Below are positions 8,332 to 16,292 of a DNA stretch of 64,000 nt, one piece after another; the first letter of the stretch is position 1, and every line of letters begins with the position of its first letter. A program made the position numbers and the translations under genes. The notes under the pieces were generated by a model, which saw only the letters and a list, made by a program, of their open reading frames with translations, did no database searches and was not told the DNA's origin. The DNA comes from Zavarzinia aquatilis (lineage in GTDB: Bacteria; Pseudomonadota; Alphaproteobacteria; Zavarziniales; Zavarziniaceae), in contig NZ_QGLE01000001.1 of assembly GCF_003173035.1 (NCBI RefSeq), positions 124,001 through 188,000 of the forward strand, in the 5' to 3' direction.

Positions 8332-9702
8332 TCAGGCTCCGGCAAGCAGGTCGCCGCAGGCGGCGGCGATGCAGGCGACCAGGGCGTCGACATCCTCGGC
8401 CGTGGTCGCGGGACAGGTCAGGGTCATGTTGTGGAACGGGGCGATGAGGAAGCCCCGGTTCATCAGATAGAGATGGATCGCGGCTTCGAGGTCGCCATGC
8501 ATCGAGACGGCCGCCTCGGCGCCGTTGCGCGGCGGCACCGGGCCGCAGACGAATTCCGCCCGCGCCCCCACCGCCGAGACATGCCAGGGCAGGCTGTTCC
8601 CGGCGATCACGGCGCGGATGCCCGCCGCCAGCCGGTCCGACATGGCCAGCATGTGGTCATAGGCGGCATCGGTCATGACTTGTTCGAGATTGGCGCGCAG
8701 CGCCCGCAGGGCGAGGGCATTGGCCGACAGGGTGGTGCCCATGCCCGAATGGCCGGGGCCGGCCTTTTCCCGGGCGATTTTCATCCCGGCGGCGATGGCG
8801 TCGGTGAAGCCCCAGACGGCGCAGGGCACACCGCCAGCGATGGCCTTGCCGACGACGAAGAAATCGGGCGACAGACCGTGCTTGCGGGTCCAGCCGCCGG
8901 GGCCGGTCGAAATCGTATGCGTCTCGTCGATCAGGAGGAGGGTGCCGGTCCGCCGGCAGGCCGCCTGCACTCCCTCGATGAAGCCCTCGTCCGGCAGGAC
9001 CATGCCGATATTGGTCAGCGCGGGTTCGGTGATGACGCAGGCGACATCGCCTTCCGCCAGCGCGGCTTCGAGGGCGGGCAGGTCGTTGAATTCGACGACG
9101 TGGGCGCCCGTCGTCAGGTCGGTGACCTGTCCGAGCAGGCCCGGGCGGTGAATGACCCGGCCGTCCCGCAGACGGACGAAAGTCTCGTCCACCGTGCCGT
9201 GATAGCAGCCGTTGAACACGAGGATCTTCGGACGCCCGGTGATCGCCCGCGCCCAGCGCAGGGCGAAGCGGTTGGCGTCGGTCGCCGTCGCCGCGACCTG
9301 CCACTGCGGCAGGCCGAAACGCTCGGCCAGCAGACGGCCGATCACGGGCACATCCTCGGTCGGCAGCATGTAGGTCAGGCCGTGGCCCCCTTGCCGCGCC
9401 AGCACCTCCATGATCGGGGCCGGCGAATGGCCGAACATCGAGCCCGTGTCGCCCAGGCAGAAGTCGCGATAGGCGTTGCCGTCGACATCGGTCAGGCGGG
9501 CGCCCGTGGCCTCGGCGACGAAGAGGGGGAAAGGCGTGCCCCAGTCGGTCATCCAGTGCATGGGCACGCCGTCCGGGAAATGAGCCTTTGCTTCCTGCCC
9601 GAGCTGTCTCGAGCGCGGGTTGCGGTCGATGAAACGGGCGGTCTCGGCCTTGAGGCAGGCTTCGATGCGGGCCTTTTCGATACCGGCGATGCTGCTGCTC
9701 AT
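8332..9702 (-). CDS. PLP-dependent class III aminotransferase
   Basis: A 456-residue fold-type I enzyme. LLLIDETHT carries the PLP-ring aspartate (D259), and FFVVGKAIAGG carries the Schiff-base lysine (K286). FNGCYHGTVDE and TATDANRFALRWARA correspond to the phosphate and substrate region of the glutamate-1-semialdehyde-aminomutase/omega-transaminase branch. It is the first gene of a two-gene unit with the GS-like ligase. The amine donor cannot be told from sequence; polyamine or ethanolamine breakdown is plausible. Confidence 0.88.
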   Translation of the reverse strand: MSSSIAGIEKARIEACLKAETARFIDRNPRSRQLGQEAKAHFPDGVPMHWMTDWGTPFPLFVAEATGARLTDVDGNAYRDFCLGDTGSMFGHSPAPIMEVLARQGGHGLTYMLPTEDVPVIGRLLAERFGLPQWQVAATATDANRFALRWARAITGRPKILVFNGCYHGTVDETFVRLRDGRVIHRPGLLGQVTDLTTGAHVVEFNDLPALEAALAEGDVACVITEPALTNIGMVLPDEGFIEGVQAACRRTGTLLLIDETHTISTGPGGWTRKHGLSPDFFVVGKAIAGGVPCAVWGFTDAIAAGMKIAREKAGPGHSGMGTTLSANALALRALRANLEQVMTDAAYDHMLAMSDRLAAGIRAVIAGNSLPWHVSAVGARAEFVCGPVPPRNGAEAAVSMHGDLEAAIHLYLMNRGFLIAPFHNMTLTCPATTAEDVDALVACIAAACGDLLAGA

Positions 9703-9848
9703 TCACGGAACCCGACGGGAAAACAGGGGCCGCGATCATGCGTTGCCCAGGGGGCCGTCGGCAAGGGGCCGCCGTGGGGATCACCCCTGCGCCGCCGGCA
9801 AAGGCCATGGGCGGCCATCGTCCATCGTGCTATAGGCGGTTGCGTGCC

Positions 9849-10700
9849 ATGACGACCGACGATCGCCCCCCACAACCGCCAGCGCCATCGCCGCCCGATC
9901 CCGGCGGCCGGATCGGCACGGGCGGCAAATCGGACATCTTCGACCTCGGCGATGGCCGGGTCCTCAAGCTGTATCACGAGCGTTTCGCGGCGGAGACCGG
10001 CCGGGGCGAATATGACCTGACCCGGGCGGCGGCGGCGGCCGGCCTGCCGGTCTGGCAGGTTCACGGGGTCGAGGAACGGGCGGGGCGCATCGGCCTCGTC
10101 GGGGATTTCGTGCCCGGCGTCGACGTCAGCACCGTGATGACCCGCCAGCCCTGGCGCACCTTCGGCCTGATCCGCCGCCTCGCCGACATCCAGCAGGCTT
10201 TCCACCGGGCGCCGGTCGATATGCAGCACCCGGCCCGGCAGATGAGCCTCGACCATGCGCTCGGCCTGTTGCGCCGGCTCGATCCCCCCTTTGCCGCCCT
10301 TGTCGCCGATATCCTGCGGCAGGAGCGGGCGCTCGCCTTCTGCCACGGCGATTTTCACGGTGCCAACGCGCGGCTGGGCGCCGGGCGGATCACCATCCTC
10401 GATCTCGAACGGGCGGGGCGGGGCGAGCCGGACCTCGATGTCGCGCGCAGCCTGTCCTGGCTGCTGCTCGGCAAGGGCGAGGGGCGTCAGGCCGGGGCCG
10501 CCGAACGGGCCTTCCGCTTCTGGATGGTGGAAATCTATCTGGCGCGCTATTGCGCCGCCGCCGGCCGGGCGCCGCTGCCCGCCCTCGCCTGGCTGGTCGC
10601 GGAAATTTGCCGCCGCCGACGCGGTATCGCCGATGACCGGACGGCCGAGGCGCACCTGCGCCGGCTGCGCAGCTGGTTGTTCCGCCTGAACGGGCGGTGA
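9849..10700 (+). CDS. Phosphotransferase of the aminoglycoside/choline kinase (APH) superfamily
   Basis: The 283-residue protein has a short N-lobe (GTGGKSDIFDLGDGRVLKLYH, with lysine K40) and a kinase core with FCHGDFHGANARL (H166, D168, N173) and ITILDLE (D185). This is the APH catalytic pattern, so it is probably an active small-molecule kinase rather than a resistance determinant. Start at ATG 9849 because the proline-rich MTTDDRPP leads into the domain. Divergent from the aminotransferase with a shared 146-bp region. Substrate unknown. Confidence 0.8.
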   Translation: MTTDDRPPQPPAPSPPDPGGRIGTGGKSDIFDLGDGRVLKLYHERFAAETGRGEYDLTRAAAAAGLPVWQVHGVEERAGRIGLVGDFVPGVDVSTVMTRQPWRTFGLIRRLADIQQAFHRAPVDMQHPARQMSLDHALGLLRRLDPPFAALVADILRQERALAFCHGDFHGANARLGAGRITILDLERAGRGEPDLDVARSLSWLLLGKGEGRQAGAAERAFRFWMVEIYLARYCAAAGRAPLPALAWLVAEICRRRRGIADDRTAEAHLRRLRSWLFRLNGR

Positions 10701-10782
10701 AACCCCCGGATGGACGGCGCTTCATCTCGCAACTATTGCAAGTCTGACGCATAATAAACAAAACAGCGGAAAGCGAATCCGG

Positions 10783-11775
10783 GTGACGACATACAGGGCC
10801 ATGGTTTCCGAGCGGCGGGGGCGTCCGCTCCTGCGTTGCGAACTCGCGCGCCCGCCACTGCGACCTGGGCAGTTGCGCATCAAGGTCTTGGCTTGCGGTG
10901 TCTGCCGGACCGATCTTCATCTTGTCGATGGCGAACTGCCGGCGGTCTCGGGGCCGGTGGTGCCGGGCCACGAGGTGGTCGGCCGGGTGATCGAGGTCGG
11001 CGACGGTGTAACCCGCTGGGCCCCCGGTGACCGGGTCGGTGTGCCCTGGCTGGCCCATGCCTGCAGGGCCTGCCGCTATTGCCTGCGGGGTCAGGAAAAC
11101 CTGTGCGAGGCGGCGCGCTTCACCGGTTATACCGCCGACGGCGGCTATGGCGAGGAAATGGTGGCGGAGGCGGATTTCGTCCTGCATATCCCCGAGCGTT
11201 ACGACGACCGCTCGGCCGCGCCGCTGCTGTGCGCCGGGCTGATCGGCTATCGCACCTGGGCCATGGCGGGGCCGGCGCAATCCATCGGCATCTTCGGCTT
11301 TGGCGCCGCCGCCCATCTGATCGCGCAGATCGCCGTGGCCAAGGGCCAGCGCGTGTACGCCTTCACCCGGCCGGGCGATATCGCCGCGCAGACATTCGCC
11401 CGCGGCCTTGGCGCCGTCTGGGCCGGCGGCTCGAACGAGGCGCCGCCCGAAGTGCTCGACGCCGCGCTGATCTTTGCCCCTGTGGGCGATCTCGTGCCCA
11501 TCGCGCTGTCGCGGGTCGACAAGGGCGGCACGGTCGTCTGCGGCGGTATCCACATGAGCGATATTCCGGCCTTTCCCTACGAAATCCTGTGGCACGAGCG
11601 GGTGCTGCGCTCTGTCGCCAATCTGACGCGGAAGGATGGGGAAGCGTTCATGGCCCTCGCCGCCGAAATCCCGCTTCATGCCGCCGTGGTGCCCTATGCC
11701 CTCGACCGGGCGAACGAGGCGCTGGGCGATCTGCGCAGCGGCCGGCTACAGGGCGCCGCCGTCCTCGTGCCCTGA
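10783..11775 (+). CDS. Zinc-dependent alcohol dehydrogenase (MDR superfamily)
   Basis: The 330-residue protein begins with GTG. It has the catalytic-zinc motifs CGVCRTDLH and GHEVVGRVIEVG, the structural-zinc motif CRACRYCLRGQENLC, and a Rossmann motif GIFGFGAAAHLIAQIA. It resembles the AdhA-like zinc alcohol dehydrogenases that often sit in oxygen-limitation clusters. The last 30 bases overlap, tail to tail, the kinase gene on the other strand. Position beside the FNR-type regulator suggests a fermentative or redox-balancing role, although I find no FNR box upstream of this gene. Confidence 0.9.
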   Translation: MTTYRAMVSERRGRPLLRCELARPPLRPGQLRIKVLACGVCRTDLHLVDGELPAVSGPVVPGHEVVGRVIEVGDGVTRWAPGDRVGVPWLAHACRACRYCLRGQENLCEAARFTGYTADGGYGEEMVAEADFVLHIPERYDDRSAAPLLCAGLIGYRTWAMAGPAQSIGIFGFGAAAHLIAQIAVAKGQRVYAFTRPGDIAAQTFARGLGAVWAGGSNEAPPEVLDAALIFAPVGDLVPIALSRVDKGGTVVCGGIHMSDIPAFPYEILWHERVLRSVANLTRKDGEAFMALAAEIPLHAAVVPYALDRANEALGDLRSGRLQGAAVLVP

Positions 11776-13263
11776 TATCGCGAGGGCGGCCGCGACCAGC
11801 GCGTCGAGCGGGCCGCCGGCGGCGAGCCGGCTCCAGTCCAGCGTGCCGAGGTCGTAACCTTCCTGTTTCGCGGCGACGGCGGGGGTCGCGTCCGAGGCAT
11901 CGCCCCGCCGCCCCTCGATCCGCTGCTGGCGGAGGGACAGAGGCGCTTCCAGCCACAGGCCGGTGAAGGCGTCGGGGGCGATGGCGCGGGCGGCGGCCCT
12001 CTCGGCTTCATGGGCGAAGACACCGTCGAGGATCACGCTGCGGCCGGCGGCGAAACCGGCGGCGCCAGCCTCGAACAGGGCGGCATAGACCGCCTCGCTC
12101 TTGCCCGGGCCATAGGCGTCGGCGGGCAGCGGGTCGGTCTCGGCGATGCCATGCATCGCCTTGCGGATGACGTCGGTCCGCAGGTGCAGCGCGCCCGGCA
12201 CCGGGCCGAGGCGGGGGGCCAGCGCCCGGGCGAGGGTGGATTTGCCGGTGCCCGACAGGCCGCCGACGGCGAGCACGCGGGGCCTTGTCTCGGCCAGCGC
12301 ATCCTCGGCCGTATCGAGAAAGCCGGACATTTCCTCGACAGGGGCCGGGCCGCCGGTGGCCTGCCAGCGGGCATGGGCGACGAAGGCGCGGATCGACGCC
12401 CGCAGCGCCATGAAGCCGGGCATCACCGCGGCGCCGCCCGGCCCGACATCGCCGTATGCGTCGAACAGGGCAAGGGCGAGATCGCCCCTTCCCAGCCGCC
12501 GCAGGTCCATGGCGAGGAAAGCGAGGTCGTAAAGCACGTCGGCGGTGGCGAAATCATCGTCGAATTCGAGGGCGTCGAACGGCACCAGCCGGCCGTCGAT
12601 CAGGCAGATATTGCCAAGGTGCAGGTCACCATGGCCCCGCCGCCAGAAGCCTTGCGCCGCGCGCGCCGGCATCAGGCGGTCCGCCGCCTCGAAATGCGGG
12701 GCGAGACGGGCCAGCAGCCCCTCGATCCGCCAGGCGGGGATGTCCGGCGCCATGGCGCGAAGCGGCACCCGGCAGGGGGCGAGGCGCGCGGTCATGGGCG
12801 CGGGCGGCAGCGGCGGCACCGGGCATTCGCCGTGATAGGCCTTGAGCCGCCGGCCGAGGTCGGCGATCTGCGCCCGCTCGATTCGCCCGGCCGCCAGCGC
12901 GGTGGTGCCCAGGGCGTCGTCGGGGAAACGCTTCATGACGACGACGGGCTCGACCGCCGGCCCGTCGCCATCGAGGGCGAGGCTGCCGTTCGCCGCCCGC
13001 GTGACATGGGCGAGGCGAAGGTAAAGCTCTGGCGCCGTCCGCCGGTTCAGCGTCATTTCCGCCCGGCAGGCGGCTTCGCGGCCTTCAAGGGTCGAGAAAT
13101 CGAGATAGCCGAGGTCGACCGCCCGTTTCATCTTGTAGGCGAAATCCCCGGCGAGGAAGACAAAGGCGCAGGACGTGTCGATCCGATGCGGGGCAATGCC
13201 GCCGTGTGTCGCCGGCCTCTCGAGGAAGGCTATGGTCTCTGTCTGGTCCAAGTCTTTGGCCAT
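11746..13263 (-). CDS. Bifunctional APH-like phosphotransferase / P-loop kinase fusion
   Basis: 505 residues in two domains. The N-terminal part (about 1-310) is an APH-like kinase with HGDLHLGN (211-218) and PFDALEFDD (Asp of the DFG equivalent). The C-terminal part (about 328-505) is a gluconokinase/zeta-toxin-like P-loop domain with GLSGTGKST (335-343) and DVIRKAMHGI. The ATG at 13263 is the only start that leaves room for the divergent fnr promoter. The family is commonly encoded with stress and anaerobic genes; the substrate is not known. An FNR box lies 25 bp upstream. Confidence 0.88.
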   Translation of the reverse strand: MAKDLDQTETIAFLERPATHGGIAPHRIDTSCAFVFLAGDFAYKMKRAVDLGYLDFSTLEGREAACRAEMTLNRRTAPELYLRLAHVTRAANGSLALDGDGPAVEPVVVMKRFPDDALGTTALAAGRIERAQIADLGRRLKAYHGECPVPPLPPAPMTARLAPCRVPLRAMAPDIPAWRIEGLLARLAPHFEAADRLMPARAAQGFWRRGHGDLHLGNICLIDGRLVPFDALEFDDDFATADVLYDLAFLAMDLRRLGRGDLALALFDAYGDVGPGGAAVMPGFMALRASIRAFVAHARWQATGGPAPVEEMSGFLDTAEDALAETRPRVLAVGGLSGTGKSTLARALAPRLGPVPGALHLRTDVIRKAMHGIAETDPLPADAYGPGKSEAVYAALFEAGAAGFAAGRSVILDGVFAHEAERAAARAIAPDAFTGLWLEAPLSLRQQRIEGRRGDASDATPAVAAKQEGYDLGTLDWSRLAAGGPLDALVAAALAISGHEDGGAL

Positions 13264-13287
13264 AGCCCGTCTGTAACCCCACAGGCA

Positions 13288-13301
13288 TTGATTCAGGTCA
13301 A
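13288..13301. promoter_or_regulatory. FNR/ANR box between the kinase fusion and fnr
   Basis: TTGATTCAGGTCAA matches the consensus TTGAT-N4-ATCAA except at one position. It is 86 bp upstream of the fnr start and 25 bp upstream of the kinase start. The latter is too close for class II activation of the kinase, so autoregulation of fnr or repression of the kinase is more likely. Confidence 0.75.
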
Positions 13302-13386
13302 GGATTGTTGCCCCGGACTGGCCCCATTTACACGAGGTATATTTTCTTCGGGAACAGGCGCGCGGGCGCGGGAAAAGGGCCGGGAC

Positions 13387-14193
13387 ATGGCGGCACAGCA
13401 GGCAGGCAGGACCGGTCGCGCCCCGGCGGAAGAGGGCGCAGGCGGCGCAAGGCGCCGTCACCCGGACATGCACACCTGCGAGCACTGCGAGGCCCGCAGC
13501 TTTAATATGTGCAACGCCCTCGATGCGGACGAACTGGCACGCCTTGCCTCCATCATGTCGGACCAGCGTTTCGAGGCGGGCACCACCTTCATCGAGGAAG
13601 GCGCCCCGGCGGACGATCTGTTCAACCTGACCTCCGGCACGGTGAAAGTGTTCAAGCTGCTGGCCGACGGCCGCTGCCAGATCACCGGCTTCATGATGGC
13701 GGGGGATTTTCTCGGTCTGTCGCGCGGCGGCACCTATGCCTATAGCGCGACGGCGATCACCCCCGTCACCTGCTGCCGGTTCCAGCGCCCGCAGCTGCGC
13801 GGGTTGTTCAACGAATTGCCCAAGATCGAGCGCCAGATGCTCGGCCTTGCCATGAACGAGCTGATGGCGGCGCAGGACCAGATGGTGCTGCTGGGCCGCA
13901 AGACGGCGCGGGAGCGTATCGCCTCCTTCCTGCTCTCCCTGTCGGACCGGGCGGTGCGGCGGGGGCGGCCGGGTAATCCGGTGGAGCTGCCGATGACCCG
14001 GGGCGACATCGCCGACTACCTCGGCCTGACCACGGAAACCGTCAGCCGCACCTTCACCCAGCTGAAGGGCGAGGCGGTGATCCTGCTGAAGGGCAATCAC
14101 GGCGTCGACATCCAGGATCTCGACGCACTGGTGGAAATCGCCGGTCAGGAAGACCGCGAAGCCTGCTTCCATCCCTTCGACCAGATCGCTTGA
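13387..14193 (+). CDS. fnrL: Oxygen-sensing Crp/Fnr-family regulator (FnrL/AadR type)
   Basis: The 268-residue protein has an N-terminal cysteine cluster (C31, C34, C42 in CEHCEARSFNMC) and a distal C129/C130, matching the four [4Fe-4S] ligands of FNR. A cyclic-nucleotide-type beta-roll follows, then a helix-turn-helix with the recognition helix TTETVSRTF. The E-x-x-S-R pattern is the one that reads TTGAT, and TTGAT boxes occur on both sides of the gene. It should dimerise and bind DNA when oxygen is low. Start at ATG 13387; a later ATG before the cysteines is possible. Confidence 0.93.
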   Translation: MAAQQAGRTGRAPAEEGAGGARRRHPDMHTCEHCEARSFNMCNALDADELARLASIMSDQRFEAGTTFIEEGAPADDLFNLTSGTVKVFKLLADGRCQITGFMMAGDFLGLSRGGTYAYSATAITPVTCCRFQRPQLRGLFNELPKIERQMLGLAMNELMAAQDQMVLLGRKTARERIASFLLSLSDRAVRRGRPGNPVELPMTRGDIADYLGLTTETVSRTFTQLKGEAVILLKGNHGVDIQDLDALVEIAGQEDREACFHPFDQIA

Positions 14194-14203
14194 AGACCCT
14201 CGC

Positions 14204-14217
14204 TTGATCCACCTCAA
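14204..14217. promoter_or_regulatory. FNR/ANR box upstream of the GNAT-like gene and usp
   Basis: TTGATCCACCTCAA differs from the FNR consensus at one position. Its centre (14210.5) lies exactly 41.5 bp upstream of the start site predicted from the extended -10 element at 14237-14245, which is classical class II FNR activation geometry. Confidence 0.8.
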
Positions 14218-14236
14218 GGCGGTTGCATACAGCCCC

Positions 14237-14245
14237 TGCTAGGGT
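14237..14245 (+). promoter_or_regulatory. Extended -10 element of an FNR class II promoter
   Basis: TGCTAGGGT contains TAGGGT as the -10 hexamer with an upstream TGn. The predicted transcription start is near 14252, giving a leader of about 21 bases before the ATG at 14273. No good -35 is seen, as expected where FNR replaces it. Confidence 0.55.
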
Positions 14246-14272
14246 CGTTCCCAGATCAGGGAGAGGTCGGCA

Positions 14273-14737
14273 ATGACCGCGGCATATCAGGTGTCACCAT
14301 TGGGCGAAGGGCATGTCGACGCGGCTTTTCCGCTCGCTCACGCCTGCCTCGGCACACCTGACCTCGGTACTTGGCGCGGTGTCGCCAGGCGTTACGCCGA
14401 GGGGAATCGCTCGGGTCTGATCGTCGCGGAACGGGATGGTTACATCCGCGGTCTGCTCGCCTACAGCATGGTGCCCTCCCTCAAGGGCGGGTTCGAGCTG
14501 GTGGTCAACGCGGTCGGCGTGCTCGAGCTTCTGTTTCCCGAGCGGGCGGCCCTCGCCCTCGCCGACGCGACCCGGGCGATCGCGAAAGCCCATGCCTGCG
14601 ATGAAATCGTCTTCGCCGTGCCCCACGACTCGGAATGGCTCACCGCGCTCCTGTCCGACCATGCCTGGCACGATGCCGGGCGCCTGATGGTCGGCCACCG
14701 GGCGATGACCATTGACAGCAGCCGCCGCAGCCTTTAG
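14273..14737 (+). CDS. GNAT-like acyltransferase-fold protein, FNR-controlled
   Basis: A 154-residue protein that resembles a GNAT fold: an N-terminal helix-loop, central strands SGLIVAERDGYIRGLLAYSMVP, a helical middle, and a late strand DEIVFAVPHDSEWL. The acetyl-CoA pyrophosphate loop (Q/RxxGxG/A) is not obvious, so it may be degenerate. It is the first gene after an FNR class II promoter and is followed 30 bp later by the universal stress protein, probably on one transcript. Confidence 0.7.
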   Translation: MTAAYQVSPLGEGHVDAAFPLAHACLGTPDLGTWRGVARRYAEGNRSGLIVAERDGYIRGLLAYSMVPSLKGGFELVVNAVGVLELLFPERAALALADATRAIAKAHACDEIVFAVPHDSEWLTALLSDHAWHDAGRLMVGHRAMTIDSSRRSL

Positions 14738-14767
14738 GCCGCGATAGGCCTGTCGGGGAGCGAGATC

Positions 14768-15646
14768 ATGTCCTTCAAGACCATTCTGGTGCCTGTCGAG
14801 CGGCCGAAGACCGCGCGGCCGGCGCTGCGCCACGCCATCGAATTCGCCCGCGAGGCGAATGCCCATGTCGAAGTGTTCCATCCGCAGATGGACCCCGCCC
14901 TGCTGATGCCGCCGGTGTTCGACGGCCTGTCGGGCATCGCCTTTGCGCCGGAACTGATCGACCAGGCCCAGAAGGCCGCCGATGCCCTGAAGGGCGAGAT
15001 CAAGGCGATGATCGGCGAGGTGCTCGACGAGCTTGGCTGCGGCGATATTCCCCGCGGCCGCCAGCGCGGCTTTTCCCTGTCGTTCGGCACCATGGTCGGC
15101 GCGCCGGAACGTCTGGTCGGGCGCCGTGCGCGCCTGAACGACGTCGCGGTGATCGCACGCACGCCCTCCAGCGTCAGCCGGGGCGAGACCGACAGCCTGA
15201 ACGGCGCCCTGTGGTCCAGCGGGCGGCCGGTGCTGCTGGTGCCCGGGATCGAGAACGGCGATCCGGTGCCGGGTCACAAGCCCGCCCGCATCCTGCTTGC
15301 CTGGAACGGCAGCCTCGAGGCGACGCGCGCCCTGACCGCGGCGATGCCGCTGCTGGTCGACGCGCGGCAAGTCGATGTCGTCACCTTCGACCACGCGGTC
15401 GATCAGGATGGGCTGGACGATGTCGCCGCCTATCTCGCCGGCCATGGCGTCGTGGTGCGGACGGCGAATGTCCCGACCGAGGGCTATCTTCTGTCGAAGG
15501 CGCTGTTCGACCGGGTGCTGGAGCTGGGCTCCGACCTTGTCGTCATGGGCGCCTATACCCACAGCCGGGTGCGCGAATATCTGCTGGGCGGTCTGACCCA
15601 GGAAATTCTCGACGGCGCCCCGGTCCCGGTCCTGCTCGCCCATTGA
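14768..15646 (+). CDS. Universal stress protein with two Usp domains
   Basis: A 292-residue tandem UspA protein. Domain 1 starts MSFKTILVPVERPKTARPAL. Domain 2 starts PARILLAWNGSLEATRAL at about 176 and keeps an ATP-binding-like ending (VVMGAYTHSRVREYLLGG). Only the second domain looks capable of nucleotide binding. It is likely co-transcribed with the GNAT-like gene from the FNR promoter, in line with low-oxygen survival roles of Usp proteins elsewhere. Confidence 0.9.
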   Translation: MSFKTILVPVERPKTARPALRHAIEFAREANAHVEVFHPQMDPALLMPPVFDGLSGIAFAPELIDQAQKAADALKGEIKAMIGEVLDELGCGDIPRGRQRGFSLSFGTMVGAPERLVGRRARLNDVAVIARTPSSVSRGETDSLNGALWSSGRPVLLVPGIENGDPVPGHKPARILLAWNGSLEATRALTAAMPLLVDARQVDVVTFDHAVDQDGLDDVAAYLAGHGVVVRTANVPTEGYLLSKALFDRVLELGSDLVVMGAYTHSRVREYLLGGLTQEILDGAPVPVLLAH

Positions 15647-15673
15647 GCGGGCAGGCCGGTATCAGAGGTTCCG

Positions 15674-15699
15674 AAAAGGCGGTCAGGCGGCCGCCTTTT
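15674..15699 (+). terminator. Rho-independent terminator after usp
   Basis: AAAAGGCGG and CCGCCTTTT form a perfect 9-bp stem with an 8-base loop, ending in a T run. It overlaps the last codons of the convergent UPF0114 gene. Confidence 0.8.
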
Positions 15700-16216
15700 C
15701 CTTTTCCGCCTTCTCGCCCTTGCCTTTGGAGAAGGCAAGCTTGTCGATGAAGGCCATGAGCAGGGTCGAGACGACCAGCGTCATGTGGATGCCGATCAGC
15801 CAGCCGAGTTCGGTCGAGGAATATTTGCCGACGCTGACGAAAGCCTTCAGCAGCTGGATCGACGAGATCGCCACCATCGAGGCGCCGAGCTTGATCTTCA
15901 GCGTGCCGGGGTCGAGCTTGCCGAACAGGGGCGGCGTGTCCGAGCCTTCCTTCACGTCGATCTTGGAGACGAAATTCTCGTAGGAACTGATCACCACCAT
16001 GGTGATCAGGCCCGCGACCAGCACGAGGTCGATGAGGGCCAGCGTCTCGAGGATGATCGCGGAATCGTCGGCCGTGCCCAGCGTGCCGATGACATGGAAG
16101 AAATCCGCGTAGAACTGCCAGATCAGCACCAGCAGCATCAGCGCGAGGCCGAGATAGAGCGGCACCAGAAGCCAGCGGCTGGCCAGAATGGCCTGTTCGA
16201 TCAGTCTCTCGAGCAT
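15683..16216 (-). CDS. UPF0114/YqhA-family inner-membrane protein
   Basis: 177 residues from MLERLIEQAILASRWLLVPLY. It has hydrophobic helices near 12-35, 50-75, 105-125 and 135-155, the conserved SRWLLVPLYLGL and ALIDLVLVAGLITMVVISSYENFVS segments, and a charged lysine/glutamate tail. The family has no settled biochemical role. The ATG at 16216 is chosen because homology begins there. Confidence 0.85.
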   Translation of the reverse strand: MLERLIEQAILASRWLLVPLYLGLALMLLVLIWQFYADFFHVIGTLGTADDSAIILETLALIDLVLVAGLITMVVISSYENFVSKIDVKEGSDTPPLFGKLDPGTLKIKLGASMVAISSIQLLKAFVSVGKYSSTELGWLIGIHMTLVVSTLLMAFIDKLAFSKGKGEKAEKEKAAA

Positions 16217-16292
16217 ATACACCCCCAAAGGAACACCCGCGCGAAACTGGGGATGAACGGGGCCGAGTTCAAGGGCGTATTGCGTCGCAGCA

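Noticed and set aside
5900-8470. Very long open frame on the plus strand opposite the flotillin operon and GS-like gene
   Set aside because: Its product is low-complexity and repeats Gly/Arg/His/Asp, it matches no domain, and it crosses several real genes; it is a shadow of GC-rich codon use.
10701-10782. FNR box upstream of the alcohol dehydrogenase
   Set aside because: Only scattered TTGCA-like bases were seen; nothing matches the palindrome.
16217-16292. tRNA or small RNA in intergenic gaps
   Set aside because: The gaps checked by eye lack cloverleaf stems and the T-loop GTTCRA motif.
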